A stretch of DNA of 38,225 nt, taken from positions 1-38,225 of the forward strand of contig CAAGNQ010000021.1 in NCBI GenBank assembly GCA_900771345.1, given 5' to 3'. The notes beneath the pieces were generated by a model that saw only the letters and a program-made list of their open reading frames with translations, was not told the origin of the DNA and made no database searches. Position numbers and translations under genes: made by a program. Source of the DNA: Clostridia bacterium. GTDB lineage: Bacteria; Bacillota; Clostridia; Christensenellales; Borkfalkiaceae. This document shows, in pieces, positions 23,869-32,075 of this stretch. Position 1 is the first letter of the stretch. Every line of letters begins with the position of its first letter.

Positions 23869-26556
23869 ATGGGATTATTTCGATACATTTTAGGTGGAGA
23901 GGCTAGGCGAAGCCTTAAAAAACTTGATAAAATGGCTGATAAAGTCATTGCTCTTGAGGAAAAATACGTTAATTTTTCTGACGAGGAACTTCGTGAGTGT
24001 ACAGAGCATTTTAAGAACAGGTTAAAATCGGGCGAAACGCTTGACGATATACTTTTTGATGCCTTTGCAGTTGTTAGAGAGGCTGCTTGGCGCGTACTTA
24101 AAATGCGTCATTATAAGGTGCAAATCATAGGTGGTATTTGTTTGCATCAAGGCAGAGTTGCAGAGATGAAAACTGGTGAAGGAAAAACGCTCGTTGCAAC
24201 CCTTCCTGCATATCTTAACGCTTTAACGGGCGAGGGCGTGCATATTGTAACCGTAAACGATTACCTTGCATCTCGTGACGCAGAGTGGATGGGCAAGGTA
24301 TATAAATTTTTAGGTTTGACAGTCGGTGTTGCCGTAACGGGAATGGAAGATGAGGATAAGCAAAAGGCTTATGCTTGTGATATTACTTACGGCACGAATA
24401 ACGAAATGGGTTTTGATTATTTAAGGGATAATCTAAAGAGCAGAGTAGAACAAATGGTGCAACGCCCGTTATCTTTTGCTATCGTTGACGAAGTTGACTC
24501 TATTTTGATTGACGAGGCGAGAACACCTCTTATTATTTCGGGTAAGGGTCAAGAATCAAGCGATAAGTATATAACTGCAAATAAGTTCGTAAAAACTCTT
24601 GTTCCCGAAAAGGACTTTACGGTTGATATTAAGGAAAAGAGCGTTCAAATAACCGAAACGGGTGCAGAAAAGGCAGAAAAGTTCTTCGGTCTTGAAAACT
24701 TTGCCGATATTGAGAATGCAACCCTATCTCACCATATTCAACAAGCGCTTAAGGCAAATCATATTTTTAAGAGGGATAACGACTACGTTGTTTCTGACGG
24801 CGAGGTAATTATTGTTGACGAGTTTACGGGAAGACTAATGATAGGCCGTCGTTATTCTGACGGTTTGCATCAGGCTATTGAGGCAAAAGAAAGCGTTAAG
24901 ATTCGCAATGAAAACAAGACCTATGCAACCATTACCTTCCAAAATTATTTTAGGCTTTACAAAAAACTATCAGGTATGACGGGTACTGCTAAAAGTGAGG
25001 AAGAAGAATTTAGGTCGATTTACGGACTTGACGTTTTGGAAATTCCTACCAACAAACCAGTCGCAAGAATAGATAGCCCTGACATAATTTATAAAACTTC
25101 TGCTGGTAGAAACAGGGCTGTTATTAAAGAGATTGTTGAAAAACATAAGAAAGGTCAACCTGTACTTGTGGGTACTGTTACCGTTGAAAAGTCTGAAGAA
25201 ATTTCTAAACTCCTTATTAGACAAGGAGTAAAACATAACGTGCTTAACGCTAAAAACCACGCAAGAGAGGCTGATATCGTCGCTCAGGCAGGAAGATTTG
25301 GTGCAGTCACCATTGCAACGAATATGGCAGGGCGTGGAACGGATATCTTGCTAGGGGGTAACCCAGAATTTTTAGCAAAAAGAAAACTTCGTGATGAAGG
25401 CGTTACTGATGACGTGATTGAACTTGCGACTTCGTTTATAACGGATATTCCTCAAGACGTTCAAAAAATTAGAGAGCACTATCACGAAATTTATAATAAT
25501 ATCAAAAAGCAAACGGACGAAGAAAAGATAAAAGTAGTTGAGGCTGGTGGGCTTCATATTTTGGGGACTGAAAGGCACGAATCACGCCGTATAGACAATC
25601 AACTTCGTGGTAGAAGTGGCCGTCAAGGAGATAAAGGCTCGTCAGTATTCTTCGTATCTCTTGAAGATGATTTAGCAAAACGCTTTGGTGGCGAAAGAAT
25701 GCAAAGGGTTTACGAGATGTTTAAGATTGACGAAGAAACACCTATGCAATCTAAAATGCTTTCAAACAGCATAGAAAACGCTCAAAGGACAATCGAGGGA
25801 AAGAACTTCGGTATCAGAAAACACGTTTTACAGTATGATGACGTTATGAATAAACAACGTGAAGTAATGTATGCCGAAAGAATGAAGGTTATAAAGAGCC
25901 AAGACGTTCATCAGGATATAATAAATCTTATCCCTGATTTTGTTCAATACGTTGTTTCGTCTGCTATTGATAATGAAAATAAGCCGGAAACTTGGGATTT
26001 AGACGCACTTAACAATGCAATCGAGGCAAAACTTCTTCCAAAAGACAGCGAGTTTGTAACTAAGGAGAGGGCAGAGAACTGGGATTATGATTATCTTCTA
26101 AAGCAATTAACCGATGAAACTATTAGAATTTATGAAGAAAAAATTGAAAGATATAAAGAAGAGAACGTTAACTTTTTAGAGATAGAAAGGATGGTACTTC
26201 TAAGAAATATCGATACTAAGTGGATTGACCATATTGATTCTATGGACCAACTCAAAAAGGGTATAAGTTTAAGAGGTTATGGAAACGTAGACCCTGTTAT
26301 CGAGTATAAGAAAGAAGGCTACGAAATGTTTGAAGAACTCACCGAGTCTATTCAAGACGACACGATTACTCTACTTTTAAAAGCAGAACTTCAAAAGGCT
26401 CGTCCTGTACAACAAAATGAGGATAAAAATCTTCAAACTAATAGGCCGACCGGTCCAATTATGCCCAAAAAGGCAGTTAAGGAAATCGGTAGAAACGACC
26501 CTTGCCCATGTGGAAGTGGAAAAAAATATAAAAACTGTTGTGGACAGGGAAAATAA
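23869..26556 (+). CDS. secA: Preprotein translocase ATPase SecA
   Basis: The motor that pushes preproteins through SecYEG. The 895-residue protein has the nucleotide-binding motifs 'MKTGEGKTLVA' (Walker A) and 'VDEVDSILIDEARTPLIISG' (DEAD-box-like Walker B), the second helicase domain with 'NMAGRGTDI.LGGN', and 'QLRGRSGRQGD'. The C-terminal SEC-C motif 'NDPCPCGSGKKYKNCCG' binds zinc and SecB or the membrane. An AGGAGA site precedes the ATG. The hpf gene often found just upstream in Bacillota is not here. Confidence 0.98.
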   Translation: MGLFRYILGGEARRSLKKLDKMADKVIALEEKYVNFSDEELRECTEHFKNRLKSGETLDDILFDAFAVVREAAWRVLKMRHYKVQIIGGICLHQGRVAEMKTGEGKTLVATLPAYLNALTGEGVHIVTVNDYLASRDAEWMGKVYKFLGLTVGVAVTGMEDEDKQKAYACDITYGTNNEMGFDYLRDNLKSRVEQMVQRPLSFAIVDEVDSILIDEARTPLIISGKGQESSDKYITANKFVKTLVPEKDFTVDIKEKSVQITETGAEKAEKFFGLENFADIENATLSHHIQQALKANHIFKRDNDYVVSDGEVIIVDEFTGRLMIGRRYSDGLHQAIEAKESVKIRNENKTYATITFQNYFRLYKKLSGMTGTAKSEEEEFRSIYGLDVLEIPTNKPVARIDSPDIIYKTSAGRNRAVIKEIVEKHKKGQPVLVGTVTVEKSEEISKLLIRQGVKHNVLNAKNHAREADIVAQAGRFGAVTIATNMAGRGTDILLGGNPEFLAKRKLRDEGVTDDVIELATSFITDIPQDVQKIREHYHEIYNNIKKQTDEEKIKVVEAGGLHILGTERHESRRIDNQLRGRSGRQGDKGSSVFFVSLEDDLAKRFGGERMQRVYEMFKIDEETPMQSKMLSNSIENAQRTIEGKNFGIRKHVLQYDDVMNKQREVMYAERMKVIKSQDVHQDIINLIPDFVQYVVSSAIDNENKPETWDLDALNNAIEAKLLPKDSEFVTKERAENWDYDYLLKQLTDETIRIYEEKIERYKEENVNFLEIERMVLLRNIDTKWIDHIDSMDQLKKGISLRGYGNVDPVIEYKKEGYEMFEELTESIQDDTITLLLKAELQKARPVQQNEDKNLQTNRPTGPIMPKKAVKEIGRNDPCPCGSGKKYKNCCGQGK

Positions 26557-26562
26557 AAAAAT

Positions 26563-27664
26563 ATGATAAAAGCAGAAGAGTTTAAGTTAAAAATTAAAGA
26601 ATTAAAAGGTATCTTGATAGAGACGGGGCACTCTCTTTGACGTTGAAAAGTTAGAAAAAAAACTTCAGGAAAAAATTAAACTTTCCGAGCAACCCGAGGT
26701 TTATTCAGACCTTTCAAAATCTCAACAAATACTAAAAGAGATTTCTTCTATCTCAAACAAGGTTGAGGCGTTTAATAGGGCAAAAAAAGTTATTGATGAT
26801 TCTGCTGAACTTATTATGCTCGCTGAGGAGGAGAACGACGAGAGCATACTTATTGAGGTTGAAACGGAGTTAAAAGAAGTTGAGAAAAATATTGAGGAAA
26901 TGCGTCTTTCTGCTCTCCTTTGTGGAAAGTATGATAAACTCAATGCAATATTAACACTTCACTCGGGTGCAGGTGGAACAGAAGCGTGCGACTGGACGGA
27001 AATGCTATACAGAATGTATATGTATTACGCCGAGAAAAATGGATACTCAATAACAGAACTCGATAGACTTGAAGGGGATTCTGCAGGCTTAAAATCAGTA
27101 TGTTTTAAGGTTGAAGGGGAACTTGCATACGGGTATTTAAAGGCAGAAAAAGGAGTTCATCGTCTTGTTCGAATTTCTCCTTTTGACGCAAACAAGAGAA
27201 GGCAAACTTCATTTGCCTCGCTTGAGGTTATGCCTGAGATTGAGGAAGACGAGGATATAAAAATCAAGAGCGAAGAACTAAGGATTGATACCTTCCGTTC
27301 AAGTGGTGCAGGGGGTCAGCATATCAACAAAACTGACTCGGCTATTAGAATAACTCATATTCCAACCGGCATCGTCGTTGCCTGTCAAAACGAGCGAAGC
27401 CAGACTCAAAATCGTGAGATGGCAATGAAAATGTTAATCAGCAAACTTTTGGAAAAAAGAGAGACTGAAAGGTTAGAGCGTGACCAAAATCTTAAAGGAG
27501 AGATTAAAAAGATTGAGTGGGGTAGTCAGATTCGTTCTTACGTTTTTTGTCCGTATACTCTTGTTAAAGACCATAGGACAGGTTACGAAATGAGTGACGT
27601 AAATGCCGTGATGAACGGTAATATACAAGGATTTATTAACGATTATTTGAAAAAATTACAATGA
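26563..27664 (+). CDS. prfB: Peptide chain release factor RF2, with programmed +1 frameshift
   Basis: RF2 terminates at UAA and UGA. The frame opens at ATG 26563 (MIKAEEFK), reaches an in-frame UGA at codon 26 (26638-26640) in the context CTT-TGA-C, and continues in the +1 frame from GAC at 26639 to the stop at 27662-27664. The total is 366 residues, the usual RF2 length. The slip sequence is the classical one by which scarce RF2 lets ribosomes shift and make more RF2. The Shine-Dalgarno-like GGGG (26625-26628) is 6 nt from CTT rather than 3. Downstream are the catalytic GGQ ('SSGAGGQHINKTDSA') and the 'SPFD' recognition region. Confidence 0.97.
26625..26641 (+). promoter_or_regulatory. RF2 autoregulatory frameshift site
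   Basis: GGGG at 26625-26628, then CACTCT, then CTT TGA C at 26635-26641. The slippery CUU followed by UGA and C is the conserved RF2 recoding element. Reading resumes with GAC (Asp) and the typical 'SLDVEKLEKKL' helix. Confidence 0.95.
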
Positions 27665-28713
27665 GTTACTATGATAAAATTTTAAGTACGAAAATAGTGG
27701 ACGAGCCTATCATTATGGCTATTGAAACGTCGTGTGACGAAACGGCAGTTGCTATAATTAAAGGTGGCAGAGAGGTTTTGGCTGACGAAATTATTAGTTC
27801 GGCAACCGAACACGCTCGTTTTGGTGGGGTAGTTCCAGAAATTGCGTCTAGAACGCATACTACTGCTATTTTGACTGCTACTGAGCGCGCATTAAAAAGT
27901 GCCAATCTCACACTTGATGAAATTGATGCTTTCGCCGTTACGGAAGGAGCAGGGCTTCTGGGTGCGCTTTTAGTAGGAGTTTCTTTTGCCAAATCGCTTG
28001 CATTTTCTGCAGGAAAGCCGTTGATTCCAGTAAGTCACATAAGAGGGCATATCGCCGCGTCGTACATTGCAGATAAAAATCTTGAGCCACCTTTTATAAG
28101 TATTCTTGCAAGTGGGGGGCATACTGCAATAGTTGCAGTAGAAGATTATTATACGCTAAACGTTTTAGGTAGCACTATTGATGACGCTGTTGGTGAGGCG
28201 TTTGATAAAGTTGCAAGAGTATTGGGTTTATCCTATCCAGGTGGACCAAACGTTGAAAGGCTTGCAAAAGAGGGTAAAAACGTCGTACCTCTTCCAAAAA
28301 TGCTTAAAAACTATGAGGGTGGAGAGTACGATTTTTCATATAGTGGGCTAAAGACTGCAGTAATAAATTACGTCCATAACCAAACGGAAAGAGGTGTTGA
28401 AATTAGCAAGGCTGACGTAGCTTGTAGTTTTCAACATTCTGCAATTGACGTGCTTGTGGATAAAGCCATAAAAGCGACAAAGGAGTTAGGATACAAAACC
28501 ATTGCCGTATCAGGTGGTGTTGGTGCTAATGGGCATTTAAGGGAAAAACTTGTAAAAGAGACTGATAAACATAAAATCAAGTTAGTTTTGCCAGAAAAGA
28601 AATATTGCACGGATAATGGGGCGATGATTGGTGCTGAAGGTTTTTTACAGTATAAAAAAAGAAATTTTGCCGACTTATCATTGAACGCTAAAGCAGTCGT
28701 GCCATTAAAGTAA
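27661..28713 (+). CDS. tsaD: tRNA N6-adenosine threonylcarbamoyltransferase TsaD
   Basis: Catalyses the last step of t6A37 formation on ANN-decoding tRNAs with TsaB and TsaE. The 350-residue protein has 'IETSCDET' (21-28), the metal-binding HxxxH (His126, His130 in 'HIRGH'), 'ASGGHT' and 'SGGVGAN'. The ATG overlaps the prfB stop (ATGA). An alternative ATG at 27715 would give the more usual short N-terminus, but coupling favours the first. Confidence 0.95.
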   Translation: MSYYDKILSTKIVDEPIIMAIETSCDETAVAIIKGGREVLADEIISSATEHARFGGVVPEIASRTHTTAILTATERALKSANLTLDEIDAFAVTEGAGLLGALLVGVSFAKSLAFSAGKPLIPVSHIRGHIAASYIADKNLEPPFISILASGGHTAIVAVEDYYTLNVLGSTIDDAVGEAFDKVARVLGLSYPGGPNVERLAKEGKNVVPLPKMLKNYEGGEYDFSYSGLKTAVINYVHNQTERGVEISKADVACSFQHSAIDVLVDKAIKATKELGYKTIAVSGGVGANGHLREKLVKETDKHKIKLVLPEKKYCTDNGAMIGAEGFLQYKKRNFADLSLNAKAVVPLK

Positions 28714-28726
28714 AAAGGAAGAGATT

Positions 28727-29011
28727 ATGATAAAGCACATAGTATGTTTTAAATTAAAAGAGGGCGAAAGCAAGGAAAAAGCAAAAGAAGTTTTGCTTTC
28801 AATGAAAGGCAACGTGCCACTAATAAGAGATATAGAAGTAGGAATTGACGTTTTGCATTCGGAGCGCTCGTATGACGTTATTTTGCAGGTATTACTTGAC
28901 GATATGAATGCACTATCAAAATATCAAGAGGACCAATATCACGTAAACGTGGTAAAAAAGCATATGCATAGAGTAAGAGAGTCGAGCATTGCAATAGATT
29001 ACGAAATTTAG
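28727..29011 (+). CDS. Dabb-family (stress-responsive alpha/beta barrel) protein
   Basis: A 94-residue protein with the compact Dabb pattern: 'IKHIVCFKLKEG' strand, an amphipathic helix, 'I.DIEVGIDV....SYDVILQV' strands, and 'Y..HP'-like 'YQEDQYHVNVVKKHM'. Dabb proteins form small dimeric barrels, and most have no known substrate. The gene follows tsaD by 13 nt behind an AAGGAAGAG site and is the last protein gene before the tRNA. Confidence 0.8.
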   Translation: MIKHIVCFKLKEGESKEKAKEVLLSMKGNVPLIRDIEVGIDVLHSERSYDVILQVLLDDMNALSKYQEDQYHVNVVKKHMHRVRESSIAIDYEI

Positions 29012-29071
29012 ATAGAGAAGATAACGAACAACACGAATGAGAAATTAGATTTTAATCTCAAAGTTGCAAAA

Positions 29072-29157
29072 GCGAGTATGGCGAAATTGGCAGACGCGCT
29101 AGATTCAGGTTCTAGTGGTTAACAGCCGTACAGGTTCAAGTCCTGCTACTCGCACCA
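29072..29157 (+). tRNA. tRNA-Leu (anticodon CAG), CCA encoded
   Basis: An 86-nt class II tRNA. The acceptor stem pairs GCGAGTA (29072-29078) with TACTCGC (29147-29153), followed by discriminator A and an encoded CCA. The anticodon stem CTAGA/TCTAG encloses TTCAGGT, giving anticodon CAG for CUG. A long variable arm and the T loop GTTCAAGTC are present. The 60 nt after the Dabb gene carry no obvious promoter, so it may be processed from the upstream transcript. Confidence 0.96.
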
Positions 29158-29161
29158 AACA

Positions 29162-29194
29162 GAGAAAAAGACCGACGCTCAGTTGGTCTTTCTC
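29162..29194 (+). terminator. Probable terminator after tRNA-Leu
   Basis: AAAGACCGAC (29167-29176) pairs with GTTGGTCTTT (29182-29191) around a 5-nt loop, extended by GAG/CTC across one bulge. The T-rich tail is short and broken (TCTTTCTC), so termination may be incomplete. It separates the tRNA from the permease gene. Confidence 0.65.
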
Positions 29195-29222
29195 ACTTGA
29201 AGGATAAATAAGATAGAACATT

Positions 29223-30395
29223 ATGTTAAGAAGCCACAAAAAAAATATTAATATAGGCACGATAGATAAAATAGGGAAAATTCTATCATATATTAGGGCA
29301 TTTATAAATAAAAACGTCGTTATGTGTATTGCCTGTCTTGCCGCCATTATAACGACTATATGGGTACCAGTAGATAGAGCGTACCTAGACTATTTTGATT
29401 ATAAAACGTTATCCTGTCTTTTTTGCGTTTTGGCAGTAGTTTGTGCGCTAAAGAATATAAATTTTTTCTACATGTTAGCAAGAAAGGTCGTTCAGTTTTT
29501 CAAAACTGCGCGAATGAGTGTTTTGGCATTGGTGTACATAACCTTTATAGGCTCTATGCTTATAGCCAACGATATGGCGCTTTTAACCTTTCTTCCATTA
29601 GGCTATTTTGTTTTAACTACAACAAACATGAAAAAATATATGGCGTTTACCTTTATTATGCAAAATATCGCGGCAAATTTAGGGGGGATGCTGACTCCGT
29701 TTGGCAATCCACAAAACTTGTATTTATATTCAAAATTTGGCATACCAAATATTGAATTTATGTCGATAATGCTTTTGCCGTTTGTATTTTCGGTACTATT
29801 GATTACGCTGTCTTGTATAATCTTTGTAAAAGCCGAGCCCTTGCAGTTGGAAAAGGAAAAAATCAAGCTTAATCCCTGGAAAACTGCACTTTATCTATTA
29901 TTATTTTTGCTATCAATAGTAATAGTGTTTAGAGGCGTTTCATTCTGGATAGGATTAATTATAATCCCTTTAGTGCTTATTATCGTAGACAAACAGGCGC
30001 TTAAAATGGTCGATTACGGGCTATTACTAACCTTTGTGTTCTTCTTTATTTTCGCTGGCAATATGGCACGCATAGAGGAAGTTAGAGAGTTGCTTGCTGG
30101 ATTGTTAGAAAAAAACACCTTATTGTTTAGTATACTTTCCTGCCAATTTATAAGTAACGTTCCGTCTGCAATATTATTATCACAATTTACCTCTAATTAT
30201 ATAGACCTTCTAATTGGTGTAAATATAGGTGGTGTTGGAACGCTTATTTCTTCTCTTGCAAGTTTAATTACGCTACGTGAATACGCTAAGGATAATCCGG
30301 GCAGAACAAAATACTATATTGCAACGTTTTCTCTTATCAATTTTTCGTTTTTAATTTTATTAACAGGTTTTGTTTTTATCATAAAACTTTTTTAA
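29223..30395 (+). CDS. ArsB/NhaD/SLC13-type permease (ion transporter superfamily)
   Basis: A 390-residue membrane protein with about ten hydrophobic segments. Two inverted-repeat signature regions typical of the ion transporter superfamily are visible: 'NIAANLGGMLTPFGNPQNL' (near 140) and 'QFISNVPSAILL' followed by 'NIGGVGTLISSLASLI'. They resemble the ArsB/CitM/DASS families, but the substrate (a dicarboxylate, arsenite or Na+/H+ exchange) cannot be told. The start ATG lies about 17 nt behind GAAGGAT, a long spacing. No promoter was recognised in front of it. Confidence 0.82.
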   Translation: MLRSHKKNINIGTIDKIGKILSYIRAFINKNVVMCIACLAAIITTIWVPVDRAYLDYFDYKTLSCLFCVLAVVCALKNINFFYMLARKVVQFFKTARMSVLALVYITFIGSMLIANDMALLTFLPLGYFVLTTTNMKKYMAFTFIMQNIAANLGGMLTPFGNPQNLYLYSKFGIPNIEFMSIMLLPFVFSVLLITLSCIIFVKAEPLQLEKEKIKLNPWKTALYLLLFLLSIVIVFRGVSFWIGLIIIPLVLIIVDKQALKMVDYGLLLTFVFFFIFAGNMARIEEVRELLAGLLEKNTLLFSILSCQFISNVPSAILLSQFTSNYIDLLIGVNIGGVGTLISSLASLITLREYAKDNPGRTKYYIATFSLINFSFLILLTGFVFIIKLF

Positions 30396-30420
30396 GTGAT
30401 ATATATTTATTGCAAACTTA

Positions 30421-30460
30421 AAAGCCTGCAAAGTACGATTTGTACCTGCAGGCTTTTTAA
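30421..30460. terminator. Bidirectional intrinsic terminator
   Basis: AAAGCCTGCA (30421-30430) pairs perfectly with TGCAGGCTTT (30447-30456); an inner GTAC/GTAC helix closes the loop. It has a T-tract on the right and A residues on the left. It lies between the convergent permease and nucleosidase genes and can serve both. Confidence 0.9.
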
Positions 30461-30471
30461 TTTTTAACTTG

Positions 30472-31140
30472 TTATTTAATTTCAACTAATGACGTTATCG
30501 CCTTTATAATAATATCGGGAAAACCCTCGCCAACGGTGGATAGATTTTTATAAAACTGTTCTTGTGCCGTACCGTTTCCATAAATATCAGATATGCCTTT
30601 AATTATGTATAATGGAATATTATTTGACGTGCAAACTTGAGCAATAGCGCCCCCTTCCATATCACGTAGGCTACAACTTATTTCATTTATAGCGTCGTTG
30701 TCTTCTATACAGTTTGTAAATCTATCGGCAGAGGCAAGATTTCTTTTTTCAAGAAAATCCAATCCGTCTGTTCGCGCACTAAAATATGCAGTTTTATATT
30801 CTTGAATATACCCTAGTGGGACCCCGTCTAATTCCCTCAAATCAAAGTCAAACTGACAGCATTTTTCAATAGCATAATACTTAAGTATTTCAACACTACT
30901 ATTCGTTCCACCACAAGTTCCAAAATTGAGAATATATTCTGGTGAAAACTTATCGATAACCATTTGAGTAGTGAGCGCAGAACTAACTTTGCCTATACCA
31001 CTTATTGCTAAAACAACATTTTTTTTAGCAAGCTTTCCTGTATAGCAAATCTTGTCTGCAAGTTTTATTTGTTTTAAATCTTCAACACGCTCTAGTAAAG
31101 CCTTTGCCTCTGATGGCAATGCTATGATTATTCCTATCAT
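30472..31140 (-). CDS. mtnN: 5'-methylthioadenosine/S-adenosylhomocysteine nucleosidase
   Basis: Cleaves adenine from MTA, SAH and 5'-deoxyadenosine, removing inhibitory by-products of SAM-dependent reactions, including radical SAM enzymes. The start ATG at 31140 follows AAGGAG at good distance; an in-frame ATG further upstream overlaps the promoter. The 222-residue protein starts MIGIIIALPSEA with catalytic Glu11. It also has 'SGIGKVSSA', 'FGTCGG', the substrate motif 'DMEGGAIAQV' and the catalytic Asp in 'GISD'. Confidence 0.9.
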   Translation of the reverse strand: MIGIIIALPSEAKALLERVEDLKQIKLADKICYTGKLAKKNVVLAISGIGKVSSALTTQMVIDKFSPEYILNFGTCGGTNSSVEILKYYAIEKCCQFDFDLRELDGVPLGYIQEYKTAYFSARTDGLDFLEKRNLASADRFTNCIEDNDAINEISCSLRDMEGGAIAQVCTSNNIPLYIIKGISDIYGNGTAQEQFYKNLSTVGEGFPDIIIKAITSLVEIK

Positions 31141-31162
31141 AATTATTCTCCTTAACCTCATA

Positions 31163-31191
31163 ATTATATCATAGTTAAAACCCATCGTCAA
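31163..31191 (-). promoter_or_regulatory. Promoter of mtnN
   Basis: On the minus strand TTGACG (plus 31186-31191), a 17-nt spacer and TATAAT (plus 31163-31168). It lies 23 nt upstream of the chosen start, leaving a short leader with AAGGAG. It confirms that the gene begins at 31140 and not further upstream. Confidence 0.83.
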
Positions 31192-31330
31192 TTAAATATT
31201 AATTTGAAAATTATTCAATTACCCATTAAATTAAACAAATTTAGATAGCAATTTTAAAATTATGAAATTGCAAAAAATGGCAAAAATACTATTAAAATAA
31301 TAAAAATAGGCTGTTATATCAACTAAATAC

Positions 31331-31359
31331 TTGACAAATGCAAAAAAAAAGCCTAAAAT
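31331..31359 (+). promoter_or_regulatory. Promoter of the glmU-like/glmM pair
   Basis: TTGACA (31331-31336), a 17-nt spacer that includes nine A, and TAAAAT (31354-31359). The start codon is 54 nt further, behind AAGGGG. The rest of the 31192-31330 spacer is AT-rich and shows no other feature. Confidence 0.8.
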
Positions 31360-31412
31360 GTTAAAAGATGTAGCATTGAATTTTAAAAATATGATAAGGG
31401 GATTTTTAATTT

Positions 31413-32060
31413 ATGAAATTTGAACACGGCAAGAATCTTGTTATTAAAGACAAACGCTCTGTATTTATTGATAAAAGCGTAAAAATCGGCAATAACGTTA
31501 CCATTTACGAGAATAATCGTATAGAGGGCGATACTGTCATTGCAGATGGGGTTACAATTTATCCTAACTGTTTTATTAAAAACACTAAAATTGGAGAGGG
31601 CGCAACGGTTAATTACAGTCAAACTGAAGATGCTGTTATCGGCAAGAACACTTCTGTTGGGCCTTTTGCAAGGCTTCGTCCAAAGGCCGTGCTTTCTGAC
31701 GACGTGAAGATTGGAAACTTCGTTGAGGTAAAAAATGCTAACATAGGAAAGGGAAGCAAAGTAAGCCATCTCGCATACGTAGGCGATGCTGATATTGGTA
31801 GTGATTGCAATATAGGCTGTGGTGCAATCTTTGTTAACTATAACGGTAGGAGCAAGGGTAGAACAACGGTTGGGGACGAATGTTTTATAGGTAGTAACTG
31901 CAACATAATTGCACCTGTAACAATTGAATCGCGCTCATATATTTGTGCAGGAACAACGATTACTTCTGACGTCAAGACGGACGATTTTGTTATCGGCAGA
32001 GTTAGGCAAGAAGTTAAGGAAAATCGCGCACATAAATATTTGAAAGAGAAAAAACAATAG
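31413..32060 (+). CDS. Stand-alone GlmU-type glucosamine-1-phosphate acetyltransferase domain
   Basis: A 215-residue left-handed beta-helix protein of hexapeptide repeats that matches only the C-terminal half of GlmU; the N-terminal uridylyltransferase domain is absent. Residues for acetyl transfer in E. coli GlmU appear kept: the Arg in 'FARLRP' (87/89), Lys107 in 'FVEVKNA', His119 and Tyr122 in 'SHLAYVGD', Asn144 and Lys148 near 'NYNGRSKG'. It is followed 15 nt later by glmM, whose product GlcN-1-P it would acetylate to GlcNAc-1-P. A plain SD and promoter precede it, so it is not a truncated gene. The specificity is inferred. Confidence 0.85.
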   Translation: MKFEHGKNLVIKDKRSVFIDKSVKIGNNVTIYENNRIEGDTVIADGVTIYPNCFIKNTKIGEGATVNYSQTEDAVIGKNTSVGPFARLRPKAVLSDDVKIGNFVEVKNANIGKGSKVSHLAYVGDADIGSDCNIGCGAIFVNYNGRSKGRTTVGDECFIGSNCNIIAPVTIESRSYICAGTTITSDVKTDDFVIGRVRQEVKENRAHKYLKEKKQ

Positions 32061-32075
32061 AAAGGGGATAAAATC

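Noticed and set aside
26563..26640. prfB as a pseudogene because of the in-frame UGA
   Set aside because: The UGA is in the conserved CTT-TGA-C recoding context, and the frame after it gives a complete 366-residue RF2.
29012..29071. Small inverted repeat TGAGA/TCTCA before tRNA-Leu
   Set aside because: Only five pairs with a long AT loop, not above what is expected in such AT-rich sequence.
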